Source: DATCZB01 sp035513215
GTDB taxonomy: Bacteria; Pseudomonadota; Gammaproteobacteria; Steroidobacterales; Rariloculaceae
DNA: 40,929 nucleotides
Direction of reading: 5' to 3'
Assembly (NCBI GenBank): GCA_035513215.1
Contig: DATKCK010000022.1
Location: 1 to 40,929, forward strand
This document shows, in pieces, positions 33,033 to 40,474 of the stretch. The position numbers were made by a program, and so were the translations under genes. Numbering within the stretch: position 1 is the first letter of the stretch; each line of letters starts with the position of its first letter. The notes under the pieces are model-generated. The model was given only the letters and a program-made list of their open reading frames with translations. It had not been told where the DNA came from and did not search any database.

Positions 33033-34094
33033 GTGTTTCGCGACTTGAAAAGACCGTTGCTGGTGCTGGTCGGCCTCACCGGCCTGACACCGCTCGCAGG
33101 CGCGCAGCAGCTCTATTTCGAGCGCCTCCCAAGCGCCGTGCTCGCCGTCACGCCGCCTGCCGAGAGGGTCAGCGGCGAGCCTGGCGCAATGCGCGTGCTC
33201 GAGACGAGCTGTAGCGCAGAGGCCTCGCCGGCAGGCGCGCGGCAGCGCATCGTCGACATCGCGGTCCAGGAATGGGCCTACTTCGGATTCAGCGTCGCCG
33301 ACGAGACCGTGGAGCGTGAGTCGCGCGGCGGGTTCTCGGGCCGCCCGCGGTTCACCCGGGGGTTCACCTGGCACGAGGTCGAGGAGTCCAGGCGTCTCGC
33401 CGGATCGATCGCCGGGTACTGGGCGATCACGGGCGATGGGTCCTGGATCCTGAGCCGGCAGAACGAGGTCTGGAACGGCAGCGGCGTCGGCGCGCGATGG
33501 CGCGATCCGTGGTCGGCCGCATTCATTTCCTGGGTCATGTGCGAGAGTGGATTCGGCGACGAGTCGCAGTTCGATCGCGCGATCGCGCATCACACGTATA
33601 TCGATCAGGCGATCCGGGCGCGTGATCAGAACCGCGCCGGGACGGCTTATGTCGCGTACGACGTCGGCGAAGTCCCGATCGAGCCCGGCGATCTCGTGTG
33701 CTCGGCCCGCCGCCCGACCTACGACACGCTCGCCGAGCGCCGCCGGCAGCTCGGCAACGGCATCCGCTCGCATTGCGACTTCGTCGTCAAGCTCGAGGCG
33801 GACCGATCGCGGGTGCTCGCGATCGGCGGCAACGTGCGCGGCAGCGTGAGCCTTAAGCTGCTGCCCGCCGAGTTCGTCGGCGCCACCGGAGCGGGTCCGG
33901 AGGTCCTCAGCATCGGCCGCGACCGCGACCGCGTTTTCGCGCACCTGAAGCTCAGGGCGAGCCCCGTCGACGGCGACGCCTTCCTGATGGCACCGACGCT
34001 CAGAATGCTCGGGGCAACTCCCGATCTCGTCGACCGAGTCAAGGCGGCGCTCGAGCGGGCCGTGCGCTACCTCAGCGACTCGGTGCTGCTGTAG
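33033..34094 (+). CDS. DUF2272 exported protein
   Basis: 353 aa from GTG 33033, diverging from the SIMPL gene 77 bases away. A signal peptide ends LAGAQ. The DUF2272 signature is visible: RQRIVDIAVQEWAYFGF, DPWSAAFISWVMCESGF, FDRAIAHHTYIDQAI, EPGDLVCSARR and SHCDFVVKLEADRSRVLAIGGN. The Cys and His residues in these blocks suggest an NlpC/P60 or CHAP-like peptidase fold (Cys in MCES, His in SHCDFV), a possible cell-wall hydrolase. The stop codon lies in the first copy of a 19-base tandem duplication. Confidence 0.8.
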   Translation: MFRDLKRPLLVLVGLTGLTPLAGAQQLYFERLPSAVLAVTPPAERVSGEPGAMRVLETSCSAEASPAGARQRIVDIAVQEWAYFGFSVADETVERESRGGFSGRPRFTRGFTWHEVEESRRLAGSIAGYWAITGDGSWILSRQNEVWNGSGVGARWRDPWSAAFISWVMCESGFGDESQFDRAIAHHTYIDQAIRARDQNRAGTAYVAYDVGEVPIEPGDLVCSARRPTYDTLAERRRQLGNGIRSHCDFVVKLEADRSRVLAIGGNVRGSVSLKLLPAEFVGATGAGPEVLSIGRDRDRVFAHLKLRASPVDGDAFLMAPTLRMLGATPDLVDRVKAALERAVRYLSDSVLL

Positions 34095-34127
34095 GAACCT
34101 CCGGTCAGTGTAGGAACCTGGGGTCAG
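34090..34127. repeat. 19-base tandem duplication covering the DUF2272 stop codon
   Basis: Units 34090-34108 and 34109-34127 begin TGTAGGAACCT and end GGTCAG, differing at two positions. The first contains the TAG stop at 34092-34094; the second runs into the palindrome that starts at 34120. Confidence 0.8.
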
Positions 34128-34145
34128 AGCCCGGGCTCTGACCCC
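34120..34145. repeat. Perfect 26-bp palindrome made from two REP-like half elements
   Basis: Half-site GGGGTCAGAGCCC is followed at once by its exact reverse complement, without a loop. It is built on the same GGGGTC/GACCCC ends as the 13-base element. It could act as a cruciform, a terminator after the DUF2272 gene, or a protein site. Confidence 0.85.
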
Positions 34146-34231
34146 GACAGATCTGCCGCCAGCGTTGTCCCTTCGCCTGCGACCTTTTCCGCGCGTCCGG
34201 CGTCTTATGCTGAGAGGCCGGGAATTCGGGA

Positions 34232-34259
34232 GGGGTCTGACCCCCAAGGGTCTGACCCC
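34232..34259. repeat. Two REP-like elements upstream of the sigma operon
   Basis: GGGGTCTGACCCC at 34232-34244 and a 12-base copy at 34248-34259, 25 bases before the TTG start of the sigma factor gene and so in its likely leader. Confidence 0.85.
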
Positions 34260-34283
34260 ATTCCGCCCCACTCGAGGGAAACG

Positions 34284-34910
34284 TTGTCGGGCGATTCGCA
34301 TATCGATGAGGCGCTGTTGCAGCGCGCGCGGGACGGCGACCGGCAGGCGCACGCGGCGCTTTATCGGGCCTTCGCGCCGATGGTCTTCACGCTGGCCTAC
34401 CGCATGCTCGGATCGCGCGCCGCGGCCGAGGACGTGCTCCAGGACAGCTTCGTCGAAGTGATCCGAAACGCCGCCGCGTTTCGCGGCGACGGCGGGGTTG
34501 CCGGCTGGATCAAGCGCATCGCCATTAACAAGGCCCTGAGCCACCTGCGTTCGCCGTGGGTATCGCGGCGGACGGGCGCGGTCGACGGCATCGACGCGTG
34601 GCAGGGCCGAAAGTTGGCCGAGGACGCGGCCGAGCGGTCCGGCCGATCCGACGACCAGGCGTACCGGCTCGGCCGGCAACAGGAGCTCGCGCATGCGCTG
34701 GCGGCCTTGTCGGCAACGGCCCGCGCCGTCGTCTGGCTGCATGGCGTCGAAGGCTACACGCATCAGGAGATCGGGCGGCTCATGGGCCGCAGCACGAGTT
34801 TTTCGAAGACGCAGTTGTCGCGCGCGTACGGCGAGCTGCGCGAACGTTTGGATCCAATGGACGGAGGCGAAGAGGCGGAGCCATGTCTGGGCGTTTTGAA
34901 GACCGTTTGA
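34284..34910 (+). CDS. ECF-type RNA polymerase sigma factor
   Basis: 208 aa from TTG 34284, supported by GAGGGAAA just upstream. Region 2 (FTLAYRMLGSRAAAEDVLQDSFVEV, with the core-binding DVLQDSF) lies at about residues 35-60. Region 4 (ARAVVWLHGVEGYTHQEIGRLMGRS, then KTQLSRAYGELRERL), a helix-turn-helix for -35 recognition, lies at about 145-190. The last 28 bases overlap the next gene, whose single-TM product is the likely anti-sigma factor. The third gene encodes a PDZ protein, so the operon resembles envelope-stress systems. The promoter motif is not known. Confidence 0.9.
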   Translation: MSGDSHIDEALLQRARDGDRQAHAALYRAFAPMVFTLAYRMLGSRAAAEDVLQDSFVEVIRNAAAFRGDGGVAGWIKRIAINKALSHLRSPWVSRRTGAVDGIDAWQGRKLAEDAAERSGRSDDQAYRLGRQQELAHALAALSATARAVVWLHGVEGYTHQEIGRLMGRSTSFSKTQLSRAYGELRERLDPMDGGEEAEPCLGVLKTV

Positions 34911-35401
34911 GCGAACTGAAGGCGCTGCCGGAGCTCGAGCCGCGGGCAGAGCTCGAGCCGGTCGTGCTGGCCGCGATGTCACGGGCCGCTGCCACGGGGC
35001 AGTCGCGGTCCTATTGGCGCTATCTCGCGAGAGTTGCTGCGTTGGGAGTTGCGATCGGTGCCGGCGCGTTGCTCGCCATGTGGGCGGCGGACTTCGAGGA
35101 GCCTTCCGAACGCACACCCGTCGCCGAGGAAACCGATGCCGCCTATTTCGACCTCGTCGAGCAGACGGCGCAGCTTGAGCAGCTGCTCGCGCTGATGCCC
35201 GCGCCGCGCCGTGCGATGCGGGCCGGCACCGCATCGACGATCGTCGGGCTTGAGGACCGAATCGCCCTGATCGATGCCGTGCTCGAATCGCCCGATGCCG
35301 CCGAGCCCGAATACCGCGAAGCGCTGATGCGCGATCGCGTCGAGATCATGAACGCGCTCGTCAACGTGCGCTATGCGCAATCGCGAGCCTTCGTCTTTTG
35401 A
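34883..35401 (+). CDS. Single-TM protein, probable anti-sigma factor
   Basis: 172 aa from ATG 34883, starting inside the sigma gene (28-base overlap), a sign of coupled translation. A short charged cytoplasmic part (FEDRLSELKALPELEPRAELEP) is followed by a TM segment at about residues 47-68 (YLARVAALGVAIGAGALLAM) and a periplasmic region rich in Glu and Leu (FDLVEQTAQLEQLLALMPAP). There is no HX3CX2C zinc finger of the usual anti-sigma type. Position, topology and overlap support anti-sigma function; sequence alone does not prove it. Confidence 0.7.
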   Translation: MSGRFEDRLSELKALPELEPRAELEPVVLAAMSRAAATGQSRSYWRYLARVAALGVAIGAGALLAMWAADFEEPSERTPVAEETDAAYFDLVEQTAQLEQLLALMPAPRRAMRAGTASTIVGLEDRIALIDAVLESPDAAEPEYREALMRDRVEIMNALVNVRYAQSRAFVF

Positions 35402-35427
35402 AAGCAACACTTACGCTGGAGAGAATC

Positions 35428-36594
35428 ATGTCGAAGCAAGGAATCGCTGTCATCGCGCTGCTCGTATTCGCCGCGATCGGATCCGAAGCGGCTTTCGCGC
35501 AGGACGCCGGGGCCGAGGCGCAGGAAACGCAGGAGTTGCAACTGCAGCGCGAGCTCGAGCTCGAACGCGCGGAGATGCAGCGCCAACGCCAGCTCGAGCG
35601 GGCAGAGGCCGAGCGTGAGCGCGAGTTGCTGGCGCAGGAAGCGCAACTCCAGCGCTCGCTGGAGCAGGCGGAACGGGAGCGACAGCAGGAGGAGGTCCGA
35701 GGCGCGCGGGCCGAGATGGAGCAGGCCAGGCGCGAGCTCGAGCAGGCGGCGCGCACGATCGCGACGCAGGTGCAGGTCGCGCCCGAGCTCGAGAGGTTCC
35801 AGGGCGAGCTCGGCAACTTCCAGGTCTTTTTGCGCGACTTCGGCAACCAGGCGCGCATCGGCGCATCCGTCGTCGATGCCGAGCAGGGCGCGCTGATCAC
35901 TCAGGTGACGCCGGGCAGCGGCGCCGAGACCGCGGGGCTGAAGGTCGGCGACGTCATTCAATCGGTCAATGGAACGGCCGTCGCGACGGCCGATGAGCAG
36001 CCGACGGCGACACTGCGCGAGGAGATCCGCAATGTCGAGCCGGGCGAGACGGTCGCGCTTGTCGTCGAGAGAGCGGGACGAACGCTCAACCTCGATGTCG
36101 AGACGGAACGTGGGTTCGGCGGGTATGTCGGACAGATCCCTCGAAACGGACTCTGGGTGTCGGGCGGTGACCGGAACGGCAACGCGCCGAACGTATCGAT
36201 CCTGTCGGGGCCCGGTGAGCGGATCTTTCGCTCGTGGGGCTTCGCGTCGTCGCCGTGGGGCGACATGGAGCTCGTCACGATGTCCGAGACGCTCGGCCGC
36301 TACTTCGACACGGACGAGGGGCTGCTCGTCCTGCGCGCGCCCGAGGACGATGCGATCGACATCCAGGACGGCGACGTGATCCTTTCGATCAGCAACCGGA
36401 CGCCGAACTCGGCTGAGCATGCGATCCGCATCCTGTCGAGCTTCGAATCCGGCGAGACGGTCGAGTTTTCGATCATGCGCGACGGCCGGCGGGAAACGAT
36501 CGAATACACCGTTCCCGAGCAAAATGCCACGCTGTGGCAGCCCAACGTGGTGCCGGTGCCGGCCCCGCCGGCGCCGGTGCCGACGCCCAACTGA
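35428..36594 (+). CDS. Exported coiled-coil protein with two PDZ domains
   Basis: 388 aa from ATG 35428, with GGAGAG upstream. A signal peptide ends AAFAQ. Residues about 30-115 form a long Glu/Arg/Gln-rich coiled coil (ELELERAEMQRQRQLERAEA). PDZ 1 contains GALITQVTPGSGAETAGLKV then GDVIQSVNG. PDZ 2 contains GLLVLRAPEDDAIDIQDGDV then ILSISNRTPNS. A Pro-rich tail (VPVPAPPAPVPTP) closes the protein. DegP and DegS carry similar PDZ domains after a protease domain, but no catalytic triad is present here. It may sense misfolded envelope proteins and feed the sigma/anti-sigma pair. Confidence 0.85.
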   Translation: MSKQGIAVIALLVFAAIGSEAAFAQDAGAEAQETQELQLQRELELERAEMQRQRQLERAEAERERELLAQEAQLQRSLEQAERERQQEEVRGARAEMEQARRELEQAARTIATQVQVAPELERFQGELGNFQVFLRDFGNQARIGASVVDAEQGALITQVTPGSGAETAGLKVGDVIQSVNGTAVATADEQPTATLREEIRNVEPGETVALVVERAGRTLNLDVETERGFGGYVGQIPRNGLWVSGGDRNGNAPNVSILSGPGERIFRSWGFASSPWGDMELVTMSETLGRYFDTDEGLLVLRAPEDDAIDIQDGDVILSISNRTPNSAEHAIRILSSFESGETVEFSIMRDGRRETIEYTVPEQNATLWQPNVVPVPAPPAPVPTPN

Positions 36595-36602
36595 CGCGCG
36601 CG

Positions 36603-37418
36603 TCAGTCGACGAAGTCGGGCGCCTTCGGCAACATCGCGTGCGTCGCGATGTCGTGCTCGATCCACAGCGTCGCGTCGCGCTCTTCGATGAATGCCTCGA
36701 CGCGATCCCGCGACGCGTGTGACTGATCGGCGTCGAACTCGAATGTCGGGACGCGGCCCGTCGTCCGTTCCTCGGGGTAGTGATACAGATCGCCGCCGAG
36801 GACGATCCAGCCGGCATTCTCGAGCTCGACGGCCACGACCTGATGGCCCGGCGTGTGACCCGGTGTCGACATGACGATGACGCTGCCGTCGTCGAAAACA
36901 TCGTAGTCCTCGTTATCGAGCACGATCGTCTCGGCATTGCGCAGCTCGCTGTAGCTCGCGGCATTGATAATCCCCTGCGGCTGGTCGGTGAACATCCAGT
37001 CGCGCTCGGCGCGCTGCACGATCCAGGTCGAATCGGCAAACAGATTGGCATTGGCCGTGTGATCGGAGTGGTAGTGCGACATCGCGAAGTAGTCGACGTC
37101 CCCGGGCGAGTAGCCGGCCGCGGCGAGCTGCGGCGCGAGCGGCTGCGTCGCGGACATGATGCCTTCGACAACGGGGCCGTCATGCCCTTCGAATTCCGCG
37201 TCTGCGACGGCGCCGGCATCGAACTGCAGCGTGCCTTCGGGGTGCACGATCAGATAGGAGATGTTGACGAAGTCGACCTCGGCGAGCTCTTCGCGTTCGA
37301 AGTTGAAGAGCGCGGGATCGAGCCCCTGGATCATACCGTTGTCGAAGATGTAGATGCGGGTCGACTGCGCCGCCGCCGCGAGCGGTAGCAGCAGGAGCAA
37401 GGTTGCGATCGTTCTCAT
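36603..37418 (-). CDS. Exported MBL-fold protein of the acyl-homoserine-lactonase type
   Basis: 271 aa from ATG 37418. A signal peptide ends LAAAAQS. The metal motif H-Y-H-S-D-H lies at residues 115-120 (FAMSHYHSDHTANANLF), followed by STPGHTPGHQVV and LGGDLYH, giving the full dizinc ligand set of AHL-lactonase relatives. AiiA-type enzymes are cytoplasmic; an exported form would meet signals or lactones in the periplasm. Quorum quenching is only one option, since the group also hydrolyses other lactones and esters. It lies downstream of the exported methyltransferase-like gene, separated by a REP-like hairpin. Confidence 0.8.
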   Translation of the reverse strand: MRTIATLLLLLPLAAAAQSTRIYIFDNGMIQGLDPALFNFEREELAEVDFVNISYLIVHPEGTLQFDAGAVADAEFEGHDGPVVEGIMSATQPLAPQLAAAGYSPGDVDYFAMSHYHSDHTANANLFADSTWIVQRAERDWMFTDQPQGIINAASYSELRNAETIVLDNEDYDVFDDGSVIVMSTPGHTPGHQVVAVELENAGWIVLGGDLYHYPEERTTGRVPTFEFDADQSHASRDRVEAFIEERDATLWIEHDIATHAMLPKAPDFVD

Positions 37419-37433
37419 TGTGGTTACCTCTCC

Positions 37434-37460
37434 GGGGTCTGACCCGTAGGGTCAGACCCC
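37434..37460. repeat. Inverted pair of REP-like elements (hairpin)
   Basis: GGGGTCTGACCC (37434-37445) and GGGTCAGACCCC (37449-37460) form a perfect 12-bp stem with a 3-base loop, between two minus-strand genes. It has terminator-like geometry but no T-run, and may lower read-through into the MBL gene. Confidence 0.85.
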
Positions 37461-37493
37461 CCCGGGGGCTCCTCCCCGAAATCCAGCCCCATT

Positions 37494-38273
37494 CTATTCC
37501 GGCTTCTGGAATAGCAGCGTATAGCGGTCGGTCTGATCCGAAACGGCCGGGTTGCCGACCTCGTAGACCAGCTCGTCGCCCGGACGACGGAGCACGTCGC
37601 TGAAGTCGACGAAATCGAAGCCTGCGTCCTCGACCTCCTTGATCGTCAGCACGGGATCGACGCGGCGGCCGTTCTCGCGCGTGTCGGGCTCCATGTGGCG
37701 GCGCGTGTGATCGACGATGCCGTAATAGCCGCCGGGCTTGAGGGCGTCGAAGGTCGACTCGTTTACCGTCGCGCGATCGGCCGGTGAGAAGTTGTGGTAG
37801 TTGCGGAAAGTCAGGACCAGATCGACGGGCTCGACGTCCCAGTGTCCCGACGGGCCGAAGGGGCCGCCGCTGCCGCCGCCCGTGGCGCCCCAGTCGATCT
37901 CTTCGACCTCCTCGAGTCCCGGCAGGTCGGCGACCTGCTGAAACGCGTCGGCATAGAAGCCGGGCGGATGGGCCACGTAGAGCTTGCCGTTCTCTTTGAG
38001 CACGGGCGCGAGAATCTTCGTGTACCAGCCGCCGGCCGGCAGGACTTCGATGACGCGCATGTCCTCGCGCATGCGAAAGAACTCGAGCACCTCGGTCGGC
38101 ATCCGGTTCGCATCGCGGGCGCGATCCTCGGCCGTGCGTATCTCGCCGTTCATCGCCTCGATGACGCGCTGCTGAAACGGCGTGGGGTTGGCCGGCTGGG
38201 CGAGCGCGCCGGAGCACACGAGAAGCGTGGACCCTGCGATGCAGAAGGTTCGGGATAGGCGAGACGTGCGCAT
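37494..38273 (-). CDS. Exported methyltransferase-like protein (COG4798 type)
   Basis: 259 aa from ATG 38273, preceded by GAGGGAAC; the frame extends to 38408 only by translating REP-like elements. A signal peptide ends SGALAQ. The body has a SAM-methyltransferase-like plan: DMRVIEVLPAGGWYTKILAPVL (a degenerate motif I), LYVAHPPGFYADAF, DLVLTFRNYHNF, TFDALKPGGYYGIVDH. The usual GxGxG loop is replaced by LPAGGWY. A SAM-dependent enzyme outside the cytoplasm is unexpected because SAM is not known there. The fold may have been reused for another reaction, or it may work in the cytoplasm despite its N-terminus. Confidence 0.75.
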   Translation of the reverse strand: MRTSRLSRTFCIAGSTLLVCSGALAQPANPTPFQQRVIEAMNGEIRTAEDRARDANRMPTEVLEFFRMREDMRVIEVLPAGGWYTKILAPVLKENGKLYVAHPPGFYADAFQQVADLPGLEEVEEIDWGATGGGSGGPFGPSGHWDVEPVDLVLTFRNYHNFSPADRATVNESTFDALKPGGYYGIVDHTRRHMEPDTRENGRRVDPVLTIKEVEDAGFDFVDFSDVLRRPGDELVYEVGNPAVSDQTDRYTLLFQKPE

Positions 38274-38339
38274 GATCGATGTTCCCTCAGTTCTATTCAC
38301 TAACGTTTCTGATGACGAAGACGCCGTTTGGTTCCAAAT

Positions 38340-38422
38340 GGGGTCAGACCCCATTGGCGGCAGAAGGGGTCCAACCTGAAAGGGGTCTGACCCCATTATT
38401 GGCGGCAATGGGGTCTGACCCC
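38340..38422. repeat. Cluster of three REP-like elements
   Basis: Full 13-base copies at 38340-38352 (GGGGTCAGACCCC), 38382-38394 and 38410-38422 (GGGGTCTGACCCC). The last two share a longer direct repeat ending CCCCATTATTG, 28 bases apart. GGCGGCA recurs between copies. The cluster fills most of the gap between the methyltransferase-like and SleB-like genes. Confidence 0.88.
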
Positions 38423-38441
38423 ATTATTGCTGCGCGCAAGG

Positions 38442-38930
38442 CTAAAGATAGAACAGATGCCGCCCGACCAAAGCCACCTGCGTGCGCGTCGCCGCCCACG
38501 CGGGCGAGACATGCGTCGCATGGTAGAACAGCGCGCCGTTCACGAGTGGCGCCTCGATGTTGTCGTAGACCGAGCTCGCGACGGCCTGGGCGCGCCGCCA
38601 CTCGTAGCCGTAGGGTTCGCGCAGGTTCGTCGCGTAGGTCCACGAGAACGCGCCGCGCGAGCGCACGACCGCGCAGACCGAGTTCGGAAACGCGCGTGAG
38701 GCGACGCGATTCATCGTGACCTCGGCGACCGCGTATTGCCCGACGAGCGGCTCGCCGCGCGATTCGTAGTAGACGTTCTCGGCGAGGCACTTCAAATCTG
38801 CGATTCGCCTGGCGGCGGCACGTTCCCCGGACTTCTCGATCCAGACCGAAAGCGTCGCTGCCGTCATCACGGCGAGCGTGACGACGAGAATCGTCCCGTA
38901 GACGAGACGGCTGAGCTTACCGGCGGACAT
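38442..38930 (-). CDS. SleB-type cell-wall hydrolase
   Basis: 162 aa from ATG 38930, overlapping the preceding gene by 14 bases. A membrane anchor (TILVVTLAVMTAATLSVW) precedes the hydrolase-2 domain: LAENVYYESRGEPLVGQYAV, AEVTMNRVASRAFPNSVCAVV, and GALFYHATHVSPAW with the conserved His. The Glu in YYESRGE is the expected catalytic residue of these lytic transglycosylase-like enzymes. SleB cracks spore cortex in Bacilli; in Gram-negatives the domain acts in general peptidoglycan turnover. The overlap places it in the same operon as the sigma/anti-sigma gene. Confidence 0.87.
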   Translation of the reverse strand: MSAGKLSRLVYGTILVVTLAVMTAATLSVWIEKSGERAAARRIADLKCLAENVYYESRGEPLVGQYAVAEVTMNRVASRAFPNSVCAVVRSRGAFSWTYATNLREPYGYEWRRAQAVASSVYDNIEAPLVNGALFYHATHVSPAWAATRTQVALVGRHLFYL

Positions 38931-39351
38931 TGCGAAGCGGCCGGTAAACGGCGAAATAGAGAACTCCCAGCGTCAGCCCGATCGCTGCGCCGCCCATCGC
39001 AAAGACGTCTGCATGAGCCATGATGACCGGCATTATCCACTCGATTGACGCCCAGGCCGTCAGCGTGGCGGCGACGCCCGAGACGGCGCCGGACCAGATC
39101 CAGGCCCGGCGTTCGCGCTCCGCGTGCCGGTCGCGCCGGGCAAGCTCGGCTTTCAGCCAGATCAGCGTCGGATCGGGCGCGCTCTGCTGCCGCCCGAGTT
39201 CCGCAGCGGCGCGGTTCATGAAGCCGGCAACCGCCCGCGTCTTAGCGCAGGAAACGCACCCGGCGACATGGGAACGAAGCGCGTCGGGCCAAAGGCCCGA
39301 TCGCGCGGCCTCGGCGACCTCTCCTTCGAAACGGCAGGGCTCGTCATTCAT
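38917..39351 (-). other. Probable internal anti-sigma start within the fusion frame
   Basis: ATG 39351 would give a 144-aa protein beginning MNDEPCRFEGEVAEAARSG, with the zinc-finger anti-sigma domain and two TM segments but no sigma domain. It is in the same frame as the fusion and has an ideal ribosome-binding site. Confidence 0.55.
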
Positions 39352-39849
39352 ACACACCTCCTCGCGGCCGATTCCCTGGGCCGCCAGGACTTTTCCCATG
39401 CGCTCGCGGGCGCGCAGTAGAAGGACTCTAACACTTTTCTCGTTGACCTCGATGATGCCGGCGATCTCCCTATGGCTCATGCCTTCGACATAGGCGAGCC
39501 AGAGAAGTTGTTGGTCTCTTTCCTTGAGCTCGCCGAGCGCGCGCTGCATGTTGAGCGGCAGCTCGGGCGGGCCGGTGACGGGCGGATCCTCGGTCGCCAT
39601 TCCGTCCGCGAGCTTGCGGTCGCGCTCGGTTTTGCGGAAGCGATCGATTATGACCGAGCGCGCCGTCTTGTAGAGATAGCTCCTGAGCTCCGGCTCCTCG
39701 AGATCCGGCAGCTCGATGCGAAGCATCCGCAGGAAACTCTCCTGAAGCAGATCGTCGGCGAGCTCCCAATCGCGGCAGGAGTAGCGCAGATACGAGCGAA
39801 ACGCGGCGGCATTGCGCTCGTAGAAGCGGCGAAAGGATCCGGAGTCCAC
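38917..39849 (-). CDS. ECF sigma factor and zinc-finger anti-sigma factor in one open frame
   Basis: 310 aa from GTG 39849. Residues 1-160 are an ECF sigma factor: region 2 (WELADDLLQESFLRML) and region 4 (DQQLLWLAYVEGMSHREIAG, then RVLLLRARERMGKVLA). After GIGREEVC comes Met167, starting what looks like a complete anti-sigma factor: HX3CX2C in SHVAGCVSCAKTR (zinc-binding ZAS motif), then two TM segments near the C-terminus. The two parts are normally separate genes with overlapping ends. Here no stop separates them, and the codons for R-E-E-V contain an AGGAGG just before Met167, so a separate anti-sigma can probably also be made. The upstream gene ends 15 bases away. Confidence 0.85.
   Translation of the reverse strand: MDSGSFRRFYERNAAAFRSYLRYSCRDWELADDLLQESFLRMLRIELPDLEEPELRSYLYKTARSVIIDRFRKTERDRKLADGMATEDPPVTGPPELPLNMQRALGELKERDQQLLWLAYVEGMSHREIAGIIEVNEKSVRVLLLRARERMGKVLAAQGIGREEVCMNDEPCRFEGEVAEAARSGLWPDALRSHVAGCVSCAKTRAVAGFMNRAAAELGRQQSAPDPTLIWLKAELARRDRHAERERRAWIWSGAVSGVAATLTAWASIEWIMPVIMAHADVFAMGGAAIGLTLGVLYFAVYRPLRNVRR
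39357..39362 (-). promoter_or_regulatory. Strong internal Shine-Dalgarno inside a sigma/anti-sigma frame
   Basis: AGGAGG on the minus strand, 5 bases before ATG 39351, inside an open frame. It would allow independent translation of the anti-sigma part. Confidence 0.6.
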
Positions 39850-39864
39850 TCGACCGTTGCACGC

Positions 39865-40338
39865 TTATTCGAGTCGACGCCGGGGGTTCTCGTTCTCCTC
39901 TTCCGGCTTGAGCAGGCCCCAGGCCTTGCCGAGCACGTAGTGGATCAGCGCGGCGACGAGGCAGCCGACGCCGACGCCGCCGATGATCCCGCCCGGGACG
40001 AGCAGCGTGTCCTGAACGCGCGGTGCGGCATAGAAGAACCCGGCGCTGACCGCGAGCGTGATCACTCCGGTCGTCAGGAGGCCGATGACCGACATCCGGA
40101 GGTTGCCCCCGCCTTGTTTCTTTTCGGGCTCGTTGAGCTCGGCGATCATTTTCCTGCCCGCTTCGGTTTGCAGGAAGCTCGTCAGGGCTTCGCCCGAGCC
40201 GATCTGAGAGAACTGCCGCTCGCGCTCGGCGAGTCTTTGCTGTCGCTGCTCCCGCTTGGACTGGTCGCCGTGCCAGATCAGGAACGCGACGAATCCCAGT
40301 ATCGCGAAGAGGCTCAAACCACCACCGATCGTTTCCAT
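39865..40338 (-). CDS. Small membrane protein of unknown function
   Basis: 157 aa from ATG 40338, with GAGGAAGA upstream. TM1 (LSLFAILGFVAFLIWHG) is followed by a charged Gln/Arg/Glu helix (KREQRQQRLAERERQF), a soluble loop (GEALTSFLQTEAGRKMIAEL) and two more TM segments (MSVIGLLTTGVITLAVSAGFFY, and GGIIGGVGVGCLVAALIHYV). The tail is acidic, then basic. It lies 15 bases upstream of the sigma/anti-sigma gene, so the three genes form one operon. The family was not recognised. Confidence 0.75.
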   Translation of the reverse strand: METIGGGLSLFAILGFVAFLIWHGDQSKREQRQQRLAERERQFSQIGSGEALTSFLQTEAGRKMIAELNEPEKKQGGGNLRMSVIGLLTTGVITLAVSAGFFYAAPRVQDTLLVPGGIIGGVGVGCLVAALIHYVLGKAWGLLKPEEENENPRRRLE

Positions 40339-40474
40339 TGGGTCTTCCTCGTATCAGGCCATTTGCTGGTATCGGAACGCCTGGGCCGAGGGAATGGTAA
40401 ACACTTCGGGCCTCGAGCCCGAGTTGCCTGAAACGTTGAACCCGGCCGGTGACCCCTTTAGAGTCCGCCGATAC

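Noticed and set aside
38274..38408. N-terminal extension of the methyltransferase-like gene
   Set aside because: It is made of translated REP-like elements and would hide the signal peptide at ATG 38273.
28997..38422. Possible CRISPR array
   Set aside because: The repeats are 13 bases, irregularly spaced, without uniform spacers or cas genes.
38279..38719. Plus-strand frame reading through the REP-like cluster
   Set aside because: It translates repeat elements and then lies opposite the SleB gene; the apparent peptide pattern is the repeat itself.
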